Assembly (NCBI GenBank): GCA_018398765.1
Contig: JAHBMJ010004770.1
Coordinates: forward strand, 23,929-77,578
DNA from: Chromera velia
Lineage: Eukaryota; Sar; Chromeraceae
DNA length: 53,650 bases
Reading direction: 5' to 3'
Each line of letters opens with the position of its first letter. Positions within the stretch are counted from its first letter, which is position 1. Below, piece by piece: positions 11,916-23,900 of this stretch. A program made the translations under genes and the position numbers. The notes under the pieces are model-generated. The model did no database searches, was not told the DNA's origin, and saw only the letters and a list, made by a program, of their open reading frames with translations.

Positions 11916-12534
11916 GTAGGTCTGCCTGTCTGCTGGTCTGTCTTTCCTGTCTCTCTTTCCTTCTCGCTCTCTCCCATGCACACACGCCGAGGCAGCCAAA
12001 CAAACACGTCAGCGAGATTCCACCAAGAGAAGACTCTGCAGAATCCCGCAAAAACAAGTCGACAATCAGGCAAGGCCACAAAAATCCTAGACGGCCCCGG
12101 AACAGCTGGTCAGCTAGACTGGACGGATGTCGAACAATTCTGACCTCCAGCTTTGCTTGTACTGGCTTTGCTTCCAAGGGATAAAAGTTTGTCCGCATGC
12201 CGCCCTGCTCCCGAAGCCGATCGAGACGCTCCCTCAGTTTGCGCCTCCACGCCTGCAAAAAGACATTTGAGTGGAATTTCTGTTTTCCTCAATCAAGCAA
12301 TGCCGAAGATGCATGAATTATAAAAAGCACGCAAGACCTCTGAATGAGCACAAACACTATCAAAAGGACAAAGCCGGACCGACAGTCAAGCTAGTAGGTT
12401 TTCAGACCGACTTGTTCAAGACTCTGAATAATGTTTCCATCCAACTCTCCCGCATTCTTATACAGCTCCTTGATTGTCTCCTGAATTATTTTGTCATACA
12501 GCGGACTAGGGTCATGCGCGCTGGACTGCTCCAT
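9320..12534 (-). CDS. GTF2A1: Transcription initiation factor IIA, large (alpha/beta) subunit
   Basis: TFIIA stabilises TBP on the TATA element in the nucleus. Exon 1 (12534-12412, 41 codons) begins MEQSSAHDPSPLYDKIIQET, and exon 2 (12252-12145, 36 codons) begins AWRRKLRERLDRLRE; together they give the two N-terminal helices of the family. A middle region rich in Ser, Gly and acid follows: probable exons 11683-11642, 10778-10628 and 10380-10020, the last holding EEGEDEEEEDEEILFESDDE and ending near PEFEDTIVGE. The C-terminal barrel is encoded by VCLQFDK (about 9803-9779), exon 9631-9569 (VKRPKKADGQWQVKMQNGVL) and exon 9373-9320 (VGGKETFFKELTGTFDW and stop), the typical acidic-aromatic end of the family. 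An in-frame TGA lies 24 bases before the ATG. The junctions around VCLQFDK remain uncertain, because no clean GT donor follows it. Confidence 0.85.
11811..11962 (+). repeat. CTGC/CTGT/CCGT tetranucleotide repeat
   Basis: Long runs of TGCC, TGTC and CCGT units sit within an intron of the TFIIA gene, so on that gene's sense strand they are GACA/GGCA runs. ORFs here on either strand are repeat translations. The same family recurs at 31336-31506 and 31823-31955. Confidence 0.9.
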
Positions 12535-13435
12535 ATTCTCTGTACTTTGGTTCTCTTGTCACCGGCAGTCTTGTCGAAAAAGAGCGGGTTGACTGAAAGA
12601 TCTGGCACACACGACAAAGGTAAGGGGAGATCAATCAGATCGAAGGCTGCGAAAATCGGCGCCTCCTTTCCCTGCTTTCGGCAATTTTCTTGGTCTGATG
12701 ACTCCGCGGTTACTGAGGGATTGCCGGCTACCTTTTTTCTTTTCTTGACTGACGCTCTATATGAAGCTCTAACTGCCAGGGATGCTCTACCGAAAAAGAG
12801 ACGGATCTGACTTCCTTCAGAGGCCGGAGGGGACGGACGTACGCGATTTTTGCGGCGTGCCCCGGCATGCCGCATCATGCCGGGGCTTCCGCATGGCCGC
12901 GGGCCCGCGGCTGAGCGGCTTCAAGCCGCCGCGCCCCCGGGACGGGGGACCCGCGCGCGGGGCCCCGGCCGCGCGGCCCTCGCGCGCACTCTTTGCGTCG
13001 CACGTATGTCGCACGTCTGTTGCAGTGCAACATGCATGCATGCATGCGCATTGAGCAACACGTTGCGCAGCTATACCAGCTAGGTTCGCTTCTTCTGAAA
13101 GTGAGGTGCATCGACATGCACGCGGGGATTTGTGACCCCTCCACAGAGGAGATTGAATGCTTCACCCAGTACTCTTCACTAGAAATTGCATTGCCCGGTT
13201 GATATTTGAGGGACCAGAAGAAACAAGCAACACTTCCGTGAACAACACGCACTAAGCGCGAGTCATGGTGGTTTGACGTAACAACTTGTCCTTGCAAAGA
13301 GTGGTCATCTGTGTCCTGCTATTTTGCTTCTCTCCCTCAAGCTCTCCAGACCCCCACTGTACAATTGGGTCGCAACGTTCGGGGGGAAAGAAACGACGGA
13401 GCCCATCATAAGAGAAACGGCCAGAACAGAAGAAA
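12535..13435. promoter_or_regulatory. Divergent promoter interval between TFIIA and the WD40 gene
   Basis: The two flanking genes start outward from this 0.9-kb interval, so it must hold both promoters. No convincing TATA box is visible on either side. The centre is a GC-rich island with a perfect hairpin (next entry), followed by CATGCATGCATGCG at about 13029. Confidence 0.4.
12859..13000. repeat. GC-rich island with perfect 11-bp hairpin
   Basis: GCCCCGGCATG (12859-12869) is the exact reverse complement of CATGCCGGGGC (12876-12886), with a 6-base loop. It continues into GGCCGCGGGCCCGCGG and an almost pure G/C run with several further self-complementary words. It resembles the island at 925-1031 in composition and may be a retroposon or a CpG-type promoter element. 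Confidence 0.6.
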
Positions 13436-16400
13436 ATGATGTCTCAAAAGTCTGGGGCCCTCGCGGAGCTCCTCCAGTCCCCTGACGAGCATGTGATTGG
13501 ATCAGCAGCGGCCGCATCAAAACAGCAAGCCCAGTCGGAGAACTTCAAGCAGAGAGCTGCAGAGAGGGTGCGGAGATGTATCGTTAGGTTCATGGACCGT
13601 CTGCTGTCGAAGCCGAACCTGTTGTTCATGAAGTTTCACCTGAGAGTGAAGGCAATGCAATGGAACTTCATCAAGAGCATGAACACAAAGTACCTCCACA
13701 AGCTAGAGAGAAGGTGGAAGATGTACAAGGACAAACTGAGGGAGGATCAATTCACTCGACTCATTCTTGTGAGTCTTCTTCTTGTTTTCATCCCCGGGTT
13801 CCTCCTCCCTTAGTCATTTCTGTCCTCCGGTTCCCTTCTTGTTTGGCAGTTCGCCCTTCCCTCTCCGTCTACATCCATCTGCTTGCCTCCAAAGAGATCT
13901 TTTAGCCCGTCTGCCCTTCCAATTTCGGCGGCCATCTCAATTTCTTCCTCGTGCAGACCTTCAAATGAACGTGTTGCTACCCCCTTTCCTCAGAAGAATT
14001 TCCAGAAAAAACTCTAAGCACGCCTCATGTATTTCAGGAATTATTTTGCAGTGCAAGACAAAATACAGCCCTTCGGATCTTATCTCCTTTTCTCCTGCTC
14101 ACAGAACTTCATTAGCATCCTTACTTGTGGCGTCAGGCAAAAGAGTTTCTCCTCTTCAATGACTTTGTGCGTAACTTCTCTGTGATCTTAGTCTTTTCTT
14201 TTCTTTAATCACTTCACTACGCTGCCCTCCTCTCGCAGCCCTACCTGAGGGGTCCGAAGATCTCTCTGTTGACCGGCCTGGAGGACATGGAGGTCAACTA
14301 CGTGTGCTACTACGTCGCACACAAAATGTTCTCTGAAGTTGACGTGTTCGACTCGGGCAGCATTTCTTGGCGGTCGTTTCTTGACTACCTCCTCGCGACG
14401 GGTGAGGTGTTCAGGTGGAAGGCCTCCCTCGCTCTGGCGACGATGGGAACTGAGAAGGGATCGCTGCCCTCCCAGTTCGACAGAGTCACCACGAACATCG
14501 CAACACACAAACCCAGGAAGGTGAAGGCAGTGTTCAGCAGGATGTGGTACTTTCCTGAAGTGCAGAGGGTGGTGCAACTCGAGGAGGGGCTCCGTGAAAT
14601 TCGGGTGGGTGGGTGGGTCCGTCCTTTGGGCTTGTGGAAAACTTCGTTGTCGTCTATAGGCTTGTGAAAAGCTTAGGTTGAGTATGCAGATGTGTGCTGT
14701 TGTATGTGGTGTAGGCTTCGATGGCAGGCACCCCGTGTCCTTCTGGTGTCCGCTTGGTTCTTGTTCTTAAGTCCCCCTTAATTCTCTCCTATCTTCTGCC
14801 GGCCTTCCTTGGCGACTAAGCTGGCGGTGTGTTTTTGGAAGGTGAAAGATCCAGGCGAAATGCTTCTATGCAGCCTTTTGTCCCCTATGCATAGGGGTGC
14901 ATCTACGAATTGTCTCCTCCCTGTCCCTACTACTCCGCTTCACTCCCCGTCTGATCTCTCCCGACACACGTGCGTGCAGATTCTGGACCCGAAAACCTCC
15001 GAGAGAATCCGGACTCTCCCTGGGCATGAGGGTGAGTGCCTTGGAGCAGAGTGGCTGGGGACGCCCCATGAGTTTCTGTTCACCAGCGGGAACGACAAGT
15101 GCGTTCGGATTTGGGAGGTGATGACGGGAACTCTGGCACGGATCTGGAAGCCTGCAATCCCGACCAGCGGGTGGGGCACAGGGAGCGAGGGGAGCTCTAA
15201 GCCTGTGCCGACAAAGAGAGTGACTCTGGGAGAGATGGAATATGCACCTGGGGTCGGTAGTTGAGAGGTTTGCGTGTGTCTGCCGGCTCTGTCACTCTGG
15301 GAATTTATGCAAGGTCTGTTTTCGGTCAGAAGCTCCTTCTGTCTGGCTGTGTGGGAGTGGCTGCACACATTTATCCATTCCCTCTCACACAGCGTGTATC
15401 TATTGATAAAAGCCTTTACGTGTCTTTCCGCTTGTTTCTTCCAACATCAATTCAATCCTCCCTTTCTTCCGATTGTCCGCAGATTTTCACTCTCTTTGCT
15501 GCGGACTACTTTGGCCCCGCGATCTACTCCTGGAAAGTGGCAAACGAAAAAACAGCGTCAGTCGACTTTTTACCCTCAGGCTCCGTTTTTTCTTTCTCTG
15601 TGCTGATTTCTTTTCGTTGACACCGGAAGAAAATGGGAAGGACTTCGGACAAAGTAGACATTTATTCGATCGTTTCTTTCACTCCTTTAGCTTTTCTACC
15701 GAGAGCCTTCGGGTGTGGAGTGTCATTAACTCTGAGCCTCTACCTAGATCACCCAAAGATTTTTCTGCCATGCAAATATACTTGAACCAGTTGCTACCAT
15801 ACGACCTCTTTCCAAGCTCAAGTCCTCCTCTTGCCTCTCCCTGACATTGTGTTTTTATTTCAGCCTGAGGGCTTGTGACTCCACAGGTGCGGGTGCTCTG
15901 ACGTACTCGGGAGAGTACCTCTCTCGGGAGGGACACCCGGAGATAGCCCTCTGCTCTGTCCACATGAGGTCTGAGATGAGACAGGAGGGCGCCGTCTGCT
16001 GTGCAAACAAAGTCCTGGTCAGTCTGTCTGTCAGTGCATGAGTTCGTGTATCCGTAATTCTCCTTCCACCCATATCCCTCTTCTTCCTCTTCTTCTTTTC
16101 CTGTACTTCATTTTCTTTCTGCTGTCTCTTTTGATGACACCACTCATTCTGTTTTCCTCCGGATCCGCTTCAGTTCTTTGACGGAGATTTCTTTCTTGCC
16201 ACACGTCGGGCGGACACAAAGAAAGCGCTCTAATCCATTCACACTCTTTTCACGTCTCTGATTGTACTCAAATACTGTGATGCCTCCAAATGCATTCCCA
16301 TTGAAGTTCCTCATTCTGTGTGTCCATTTCGTGCATTTTTGCAGTCTCTCCTCTGGATTGGCCAGCTGGGTATGTTGGCTTCTGGGGCTGCTGACGGTTC

Positions 16401-19400
16401 GGTTGTCCTCTGGAACCCCCAGAGGCGGACTGTGGTGTTCAAACTTATGGGACACACAAAGGGGGTCACCCAGCTGGCTTACTGTCCGCAGGTGTGTGCG
16501 TTTGGGGTGGGTGGGTGGGGGCGTGGCAGACACGAAGCGAGAAAGAGAGACAGATGAATGAGTACTGATGGGTGCAAGGTACGTTGAAAAGGCCTGGAAC
16601 CAGAGAAAGACAAAAAAAGGGACGAGAACAAGACGAAAGAGGGAGAGAAAGAAATCAAAAGAGAAGAATCCGATCAGACAATTATTCCTTGCCTTCTTTT
16701 TGATAGCTGATTTCTTCGTTTCGGATTTGTTGATATTTTCCTTCCTCTCCATTCCTGATTCCTGCTCGATCTTTGCCCGCTGTCGCACCTCCCTCCCTCC
16801 CTCCTTGTCGCAAGGTCTGGCTGCTCCTCTCGGGAGGATTCGACACCTTCGTCTGCCTCTGGGACCCCAACATTGGTCGGTTGGTAGGAGGGTGGTGTGG
16901 CAATTTGGTTTCTCTCTGTTGGTCTTTCTGATTTGCTTGATCTAGAGAATTCTTGCCGGCGATGATGCGTTGAACGTATGCCATGGATAGGGATGATTAC
17001 GAATAAAGTCAATGAAATTCATGGTCTCATTTTTTTGTGCTGTAGATACGTGCAAAAGCTCACCCTAAAGCGTTTCTTGTTCTCGCATTTTTTCTTTCTT
17101 TTTCACTCTCCCCCGTATTTCTGTGGTGCTCGGGTCTTCAGCTATGCGACTCACCTGATCGGTAGACCTGAACAGGCCAGAGACAAAAAGAGACCACCGT
17201 GGCTTGCTTCCCTCTCTGATCTCACTGCAGGAATTCGCACGGGCACTTTACGGGGCCACATGGGGCACTTATCGAAAGTCGTGTGTGTCCCCGGAACAAG
17301 TGAGGCTGTGACCATGGATGAAGCTGCGAATGTGAAGGTACGCCCTCCCTCAGTCGGTTCTTGTTCGGCATGCACCATAGTAGTGACACAATCTTGCCCC
17401 TTCCTTCTTGAATCAAACGTATCTGTTTTTCATTCTGCCACCCCCCACACGCCCTCTTAATTTCCCATTGCAGATTTGGGATCTGCGCCGGACATCCCTG
17501 CTCCAGCGCATCCACCTGAACTGCGAGGCCGTGGATGGAGAGCCTCTGAAGGCACAGGACCTGTGCATAATCGACAGGTAGGAAGAGCAGGGCAAGGCAG
17601 AGGTTCCCCTCACGATGTGGACAGAGATGAAGGAGCGAGCGCGTGTTGGGCCCTGTGCCTGCATTCCCAGAATCAGGAGAAGTGGAAGGAAGAGGAGGTA
17701 TTCCATTTTGTGCGGCATTTTGAATCTTTTGATGTGTTCTGTGTCCCTCCTTATTTCCATTGGCTCTTCCTGCTGCCACTAAATTTCGCCTCAAACCGTT
17801 GAGGTTTTCTTTCTCTTCCTTTAATTGTTAAAATTTTCTTTTCTGAGTGTGAACAAAACGCGTGGAATGTATTGGGTTTTCACTGTGATTGTCACTCTGT
17901 TCTCTCTCTCTCTCTCTCTCTTTTCTAAAAAAACGGAGATGCCATTTATGAGTGAAGGGCTATGATCGAGGGGCATTGGCTCGATGCCATCATGCCGTCT
18001 CGTGTTTGCTTCCTGGCTCTTTTTGTTTTGATTCAGGATGCGGATGGTGGTGTGTGGACGCACAACTGCCCACTTTGTCCGGTCGATGCAAGAGGGCTCC
18101 TCAGGAGGCGGGGGAGGCAACTCGAACAACTCTGAGTCCCTTCCTCTGGCTGCTCGGTTGGTTGGTAGGTTTCCTTCTTGTCTTCTTGTTCGTGAAGAGA
18201 TCGAGGCTTTACTTGTTGCCTAAGTGAGGGCGAGGCTAGGGACATCTCCTCCGTTCTCTCTGAATTGTGGGAGGGGTCTGAGGGTGTTCTCATGTTTTTC
18301 CCCAGGCACAGCATGAATGCAAAACGGTGTTTTTTTTAGTCGGTCCCTTCCAAAAGAAAAAAGGTATGGTTCTCTTGTTCCGACGTATATTTTCTGTGTG
18401 TACTCCCTTTTCCTTCTGCGCAGATACAATCAGAGGTTCTTCACTCTTGCGATCCCAGTGAAGAGGGGGGTGCGACTGATTGACCTCTGCACGAACACAG
18501 TCGATGTGGAGCATGAAGGTCAGGCAGTAGCCGTGGGAATAGATCGAGGTGTTGCATTCGTTCTGTGCAGGGGGGGGGCTCTGCATTCCAAATGTTCCGA
18601 AATGGTTGTGAAGGTCTTGAAGTCATCCAATGTACAAAAAGCTGACGAAGTTTTCCAAACATGTGCAACTCTCACAGCCATTTGTCAAATTCGGTTAGAT
18701 CTCGTAGACTTAGTCTTCTTTCTGCATGGCTTGTTGCCCTATTGTGTCTCCTCAATATCTTCTCCAATTAAAACAAGAATGAATGTTCCACCTACTACCA
18801 CGTATCTCCCTTCCCGAAAATCCCCCTGTTCGCCCCTTGGCGTGAATTCCTGCCTGCAGACATTCTGCCTGAATTCGTTACTGCATTTGACATCGACCCT
18901 GCTGAGAAAAGATTCGTCGTGGGAGACTGCGAGGTTTGTCTGCTGGTCTTTGCAGCGTTTTGTGTCAGTGTATCTAGTGTACATCCGTGTGAGGCTTTTG
19001 GTCTTTTGTGGCCCTCTAGAGGATCCATACTTCACGTTGGTCAAAAGAAAGGGGGGAAAGAGAGTGAAGGAGAGAAAGAGAGCGCGCCAAGAGGGAGAAA
19101 GAACTTTTCTGCTCGAATCCTTTTTAACTGTCGTTGAATTTTTTCTTTCTTGCTCAACTCTTCCTCTTCTCATATGCGTTCATCTGTGGTCTTCCCTCTC
19201 TCTCTCTCTCTCTCTCTGCAGGGCAACATGAGGGTGTTCGGGTTCTTCTCAGGACAGCTCCTTCTTGATCTGCAGTCTCATGCTGCTGAGGTCTCGTCGG
19301 TTGAGGTCAGTCTGTTATCAATCAAACGATTGAGTCGCCCTTCCTTTTTTCTCCCTGATTGGTTGCAAACCGTGGTGTTCGAATGCCTGCTTTCGAGACA

Positions 19401-19729
19401 CTTCCTGTAAGTCTTCTTCGGATGCCTTAAATCCTCTCGGCACACCTCCTCACTTATAGTCCTTTTGAGTCAACTCCTTCTTCTCAGTGGCACAGCAACC
19501 AGCTGCATCGATCGGTTAAATCATACTGACAAGCAAGCTCACTGAAACAAATAGACACACGAGTTTGGTTTGAACTTCTTTTGCGGTCCTGCTGGCCTCT
19601 CTCGACTTCTCTCAGGTTGCCCTCGTGTGTGATAAAGGAAAAAGGCACCCTCTGGAAATGTGGGGGGTGTGAGTCATGACAGAGAGAGAGTAGTTTCTGC
19701 CTGTTACTGGGAATCGTCCGTTGATGATG

Positions 19730-19766
<37 letters not shown>

Positions 19767-20878
19767 TGTGTCTATCTGCAGTTCGTTGTGGATCGGTCTG
19801 TGGTGCAAGAAGGAGGCAAGCGCCTCGACAGGGTCTGTGGGTTTTTCTCGTGGCCTTTGTTGTTGACCTTCGTCTTTCAGAAAGGAAGCAAAGAGTCTCT
19901 CTCGACGGGATCAGCCAATTTACTTTACGTGTTGGTTCCTCGGAAAGACGAAGAACCCATTCCCGCAATGGGTTTTTCTCACCGCAGCCCTGTAATGCGA
20001 AAGCAAGTGGAGGTCCCAGGAATTCTTTCATCGCTCTCTTGCTTCTTTCTGGTTTGTTCGTTTGCATGTGTGTTTGTGCGCGTGTTTGATTGTATTTAGT
20101 AATGCACGTCCATATGGATGTGTGCAGATTGTCTCATTCAGTGCCGCAGAGAGAGTTGTGAAGATCTTTCAAGACAAATTTGAAGGTCCGCCTGCGAATT
20201 TTGGCCCTAGATAGGGCACATTTGTGTGTGGGGGTGAGAGGTTGACGAAAAGGCCTCTCTCCCCCCGTTTCTGTTCCGTTTCCGTTTCCGACTTGTTGAA
20301 GAATGTGTCTCACTTTTGCTGACAGAAGAAAGCTTTTCGAACAAATCAGCTGCTTCGCACTTGCGAGGTTTCTCAATTTTCGTGCACTTTTGCGAACTGC
20401 AGGTAAGGGATGGTAAGAAGAAAACCTTACTTCCTGTGTTCTTGAGGTGCACTGTTAATGCCTTTTTTTTTCTGCCTGTGTGCAGAGATAGACAGAGCAG
20501 CTGCGCCCATGAGGTCCATTCAGCTCGCCTTCCCAGACGCCCTCAGCTGCTGCATGGATGTGGCCTCAGGTGCGTGCGTCAGCATTCAAGTGGAAGAACG
20601 ATCTTCTCTTTCTCTTCCTGAGCATGCCTTCAGATGGACAAACTTTTTTCACTTCTTCAGAAAACGAAGGCGGCCGCTTCTTGCCACTTGTCTCTTGGAT
20701 CGCCCGCTGCCCTTTCAGTACAATTTCGGTGTTCCCTTTTTATTTCCTCTGCTTTCCTTTGCTTCCTTCCTGCCTGCCTGCAGGTATTGCTGCCGTCTCA
20801 ACGTTCTCGTCACGACTTGTCTGGTCAGTCAGACGGAAAGAAGTGAAGATTATTTTGTTCTCTAGCACCCACAATCGT

Positions 20879-20917
<39 letters not shown>

Positions 20918-23900
20918 GTCTGTCTGTCTGTCTGTCTGCGTGTGTGCGTGTGCAGAGCTTTGGAGGATGGTCACATTTTCGTGTTCGCCCCTGTCCATCT
21001 ACCACAGGGTCCCTTACTTGCCTTCCTTGCCATTTCTCATCTTCTTTTAATTTCTATTGTGTGGTGTGCTGTGCTGTTCAGGGTCCATGTAGACAGCAGA
21101 ACAACTCACCATGAGCTCTACACAGGAGCGGTCAGTGTTCCCCGTTTGGTGCGATTCACAAAAAGTTAAAGCATTGTCCACCCCACTCACGCAGACCCTC
21201 GGCCGATCAACAAAAATCAATTCACTGCAATAGGAACGGCTGGTGGGAATTTCTGTTTGCCTTGTGGTGAACTCCATAGCTGTGATTTGACGATCTGGAA
21301 AAAGATGAGAGAAAGCTTGCTACAGCCATCAAATTGTTTCTGCCGTGTCCTGACAGTGCACTGTCTTCGCATCCAATTTGAGAACTCCAGTATTGCTCAT
21401 GCTGTGCGTGTGTGAACCCCTTTGTGTGTGCAGCCTCTGGTGACTTGTCGCTTCATGGCACACTCACCTCTGTTGTTTGGAGTGAGCACAGAGGGAAAAG
21501 TCTCTGCCTGGTGAGCTCTGAATGACGTCACCGAATGCAGCATCATCGATCCATTCAAGTCCTCTGCTTCAGCATTTGGCCTCTTTCTTTCACAATGACT
21601 CAGTCTCTTCTGCTTTTTTCTTTAGCGTGTCTGCTTTACTTTTCGTCATCGTTTGGTCATTCCTTTTAATCATTCACTCCCTCATTCACTAATTTACTCA
21701 TTGGTTTTTTTCTTCCTTCCTTCCTTCCTTCCTTCCTTCCTTCCATTGCAGGACTGCCAAACCGCTGCACCCAGGGTCTCTTTTCCTCCACTCCCAGCTT
21801 CTGGTCCCCCTCTCTCAAGAGCAAATCTTATGGTTGAGGGAGAGGGAGATCAAGGGCATGCTCAACTTGGTAGAGGGCCCAGAGAGACCCCGGCAGCCAG
21901 AGGAGACCTCCAGACTTAGCATAGGGGGAGGCACAAAGTCGCCCTCTGCCAGAAAGATTCTGTTGGGGGGGTCCAATCAGAAAGACCTCATGCCGCAGGA
22001 GGACAGGGACGAGACCCTCAATGGCCCCTCGCCTGCCTTTTCTCTCGAAGAATCGATCCTCACCAGCACTGCCATTGAAGAGAAACTTTATCAGAAGGAG
22101 AAGGAGAGAGAGGAGGCCAGCAAGCCTGTAGTGCACTCCAATTTGGCGGAAGCAGCCAAGGCCCAGGCAACCGAGAGGAATTACTTCAAAGAGCAGCTCG
22201 CCAAGTCTTCTCTGGTCTCAGAATCAGACTTCAAACCCAAAAGGGAAAAGGCAAAGAAGGAAGGACGTCAGTCAGTGAATCAGCAGATCAGTCAGGAAGT
22301 GGATTGCCAAACAGATAAGCAGATAGACAGACATTCTGACGGGTCAACAGACTCGCAGGTCGATTGAGTCATATGACACGCAACGGAAATCAGGCGAAAG
22401 TAATGATCTTTTCCTGATTTTTGCCCGGCATCCATGTGAGAGCTAAACGGTTGGTCAGAATCGAATCCATTTTGAAGTCCGAGAAAGGTCTCTGCTGCCC
22501 CCTGCATTAAGACCGGAACGTGGTCAACTGCCACCCCATTCCGTGTCTTTGTCTTTTCCTTTTTTGCAGACGTCGCGTCGTACCGCTTCATCCACCCGGC
22601 TGTCGCCAAGAAGGCCCGAAAGATGATGTTGGCTCAGCACGATCAGGCACAACAAGGAGAGAAGGAAAAGGGGTCTGGTGGAGAACCTCCTCTTTCCGCC
22701 ACATCTGCCTCTGGACCTGCGGAGGGTCTGGTGTCCTCCCAGGCGGCTGGTGGCAAAGACAAAGAGAAAGAAGGGACGGTTGAGGAGAAGGAAAAGGAGA
22801 AACAGGGGGACGCAGCACTTATTCCGGATCTTCCATCTTCTTCCTCTGCCTTATCAAAAGAGAAAGAGAAGCTTCCTACGCACGCACTCATGTCTGGTGT
22901 CTCCTGTGCGTGTTTCTCGGAGGCCTCTGGGGAGAGCTGGACCCTCTACGTCGGCTTTGAGGGGGGGTCTGTTGGCGCATGGGATTTCTCGGATGTCACG
23001 GTGAAGGTTAGTCTGGCTGTCTGTCTACGCCGTCCGGCATGCCTTCAATCAAGCGGAGCGAGCGCATCTTACCAGATGTGTGCATGGAAGGAAAACAATG
23101 CCAGATTTAGGGTTGCGCTTGATTGGAACCATCAATCCACCAGCAGGAAGAGACTGCCAGACAAAGGATAAGCGCCAGCCCCCATTGCTTCTTCCTGCCC
23201 TTGTGTCAATGTGTGGGAGGGGTCTCTACCTGGGCCTGTGTGTGAACGTGTGCGTAAGTCCACATAGTGATCGTTTACACTCCATTTGCTTCAACCGACT
23301 CTCCTCCTACCTGCAGGGCCAGCAGCTGATGGAGATGGAGGAACTGAGGGCAGCTCCGCAATTGATTCCGGTGGGCGTCGAGACACAGACGATGGGGCCG
23401 GCACAGATCTCACGGAAGCGACGGCAGATTGAAGATGCAGGTAGGGACGGCGATTCCTGGTCGTCTTTCTTATTGTCGCGTCAGGATGGCTTTCTTAACA
23501 AGAGATCTGTGTGAATTGCTCCCATCGTCCCTTTCTCATCTCAACTTCCCTCCCGGCTTTCCGTCGCCTTTGTAACTCTGTTGGTCACACAGTTTACTGC
23601 AGAGAACGTCGGCTTACAAACGATCTCCGTACAACTTGGACACTCCCGGAGCTTATCACAGAACTACAAACCTTTTCTCTGCCGCTTGCGCTTTTTGTTT
23701 TGACCTCAAGGCCCTCCCATTGTCTGCCCGTGTTTCCGTTTCTGCAGCTCGGCGTGCAGCCAGAAAGGCAAAGCGAGAAAGGGAGGCTGCACGACAGCAG
23801 CGAAACAAGCAGCAAGAGAAGGCCAAAGAAAAGGAAAAGGATCAGGTGGTTGCTGCCTTCTCGTTTGCATCTGCCAAGGACGTACTCCAGGAGTCGGGGG

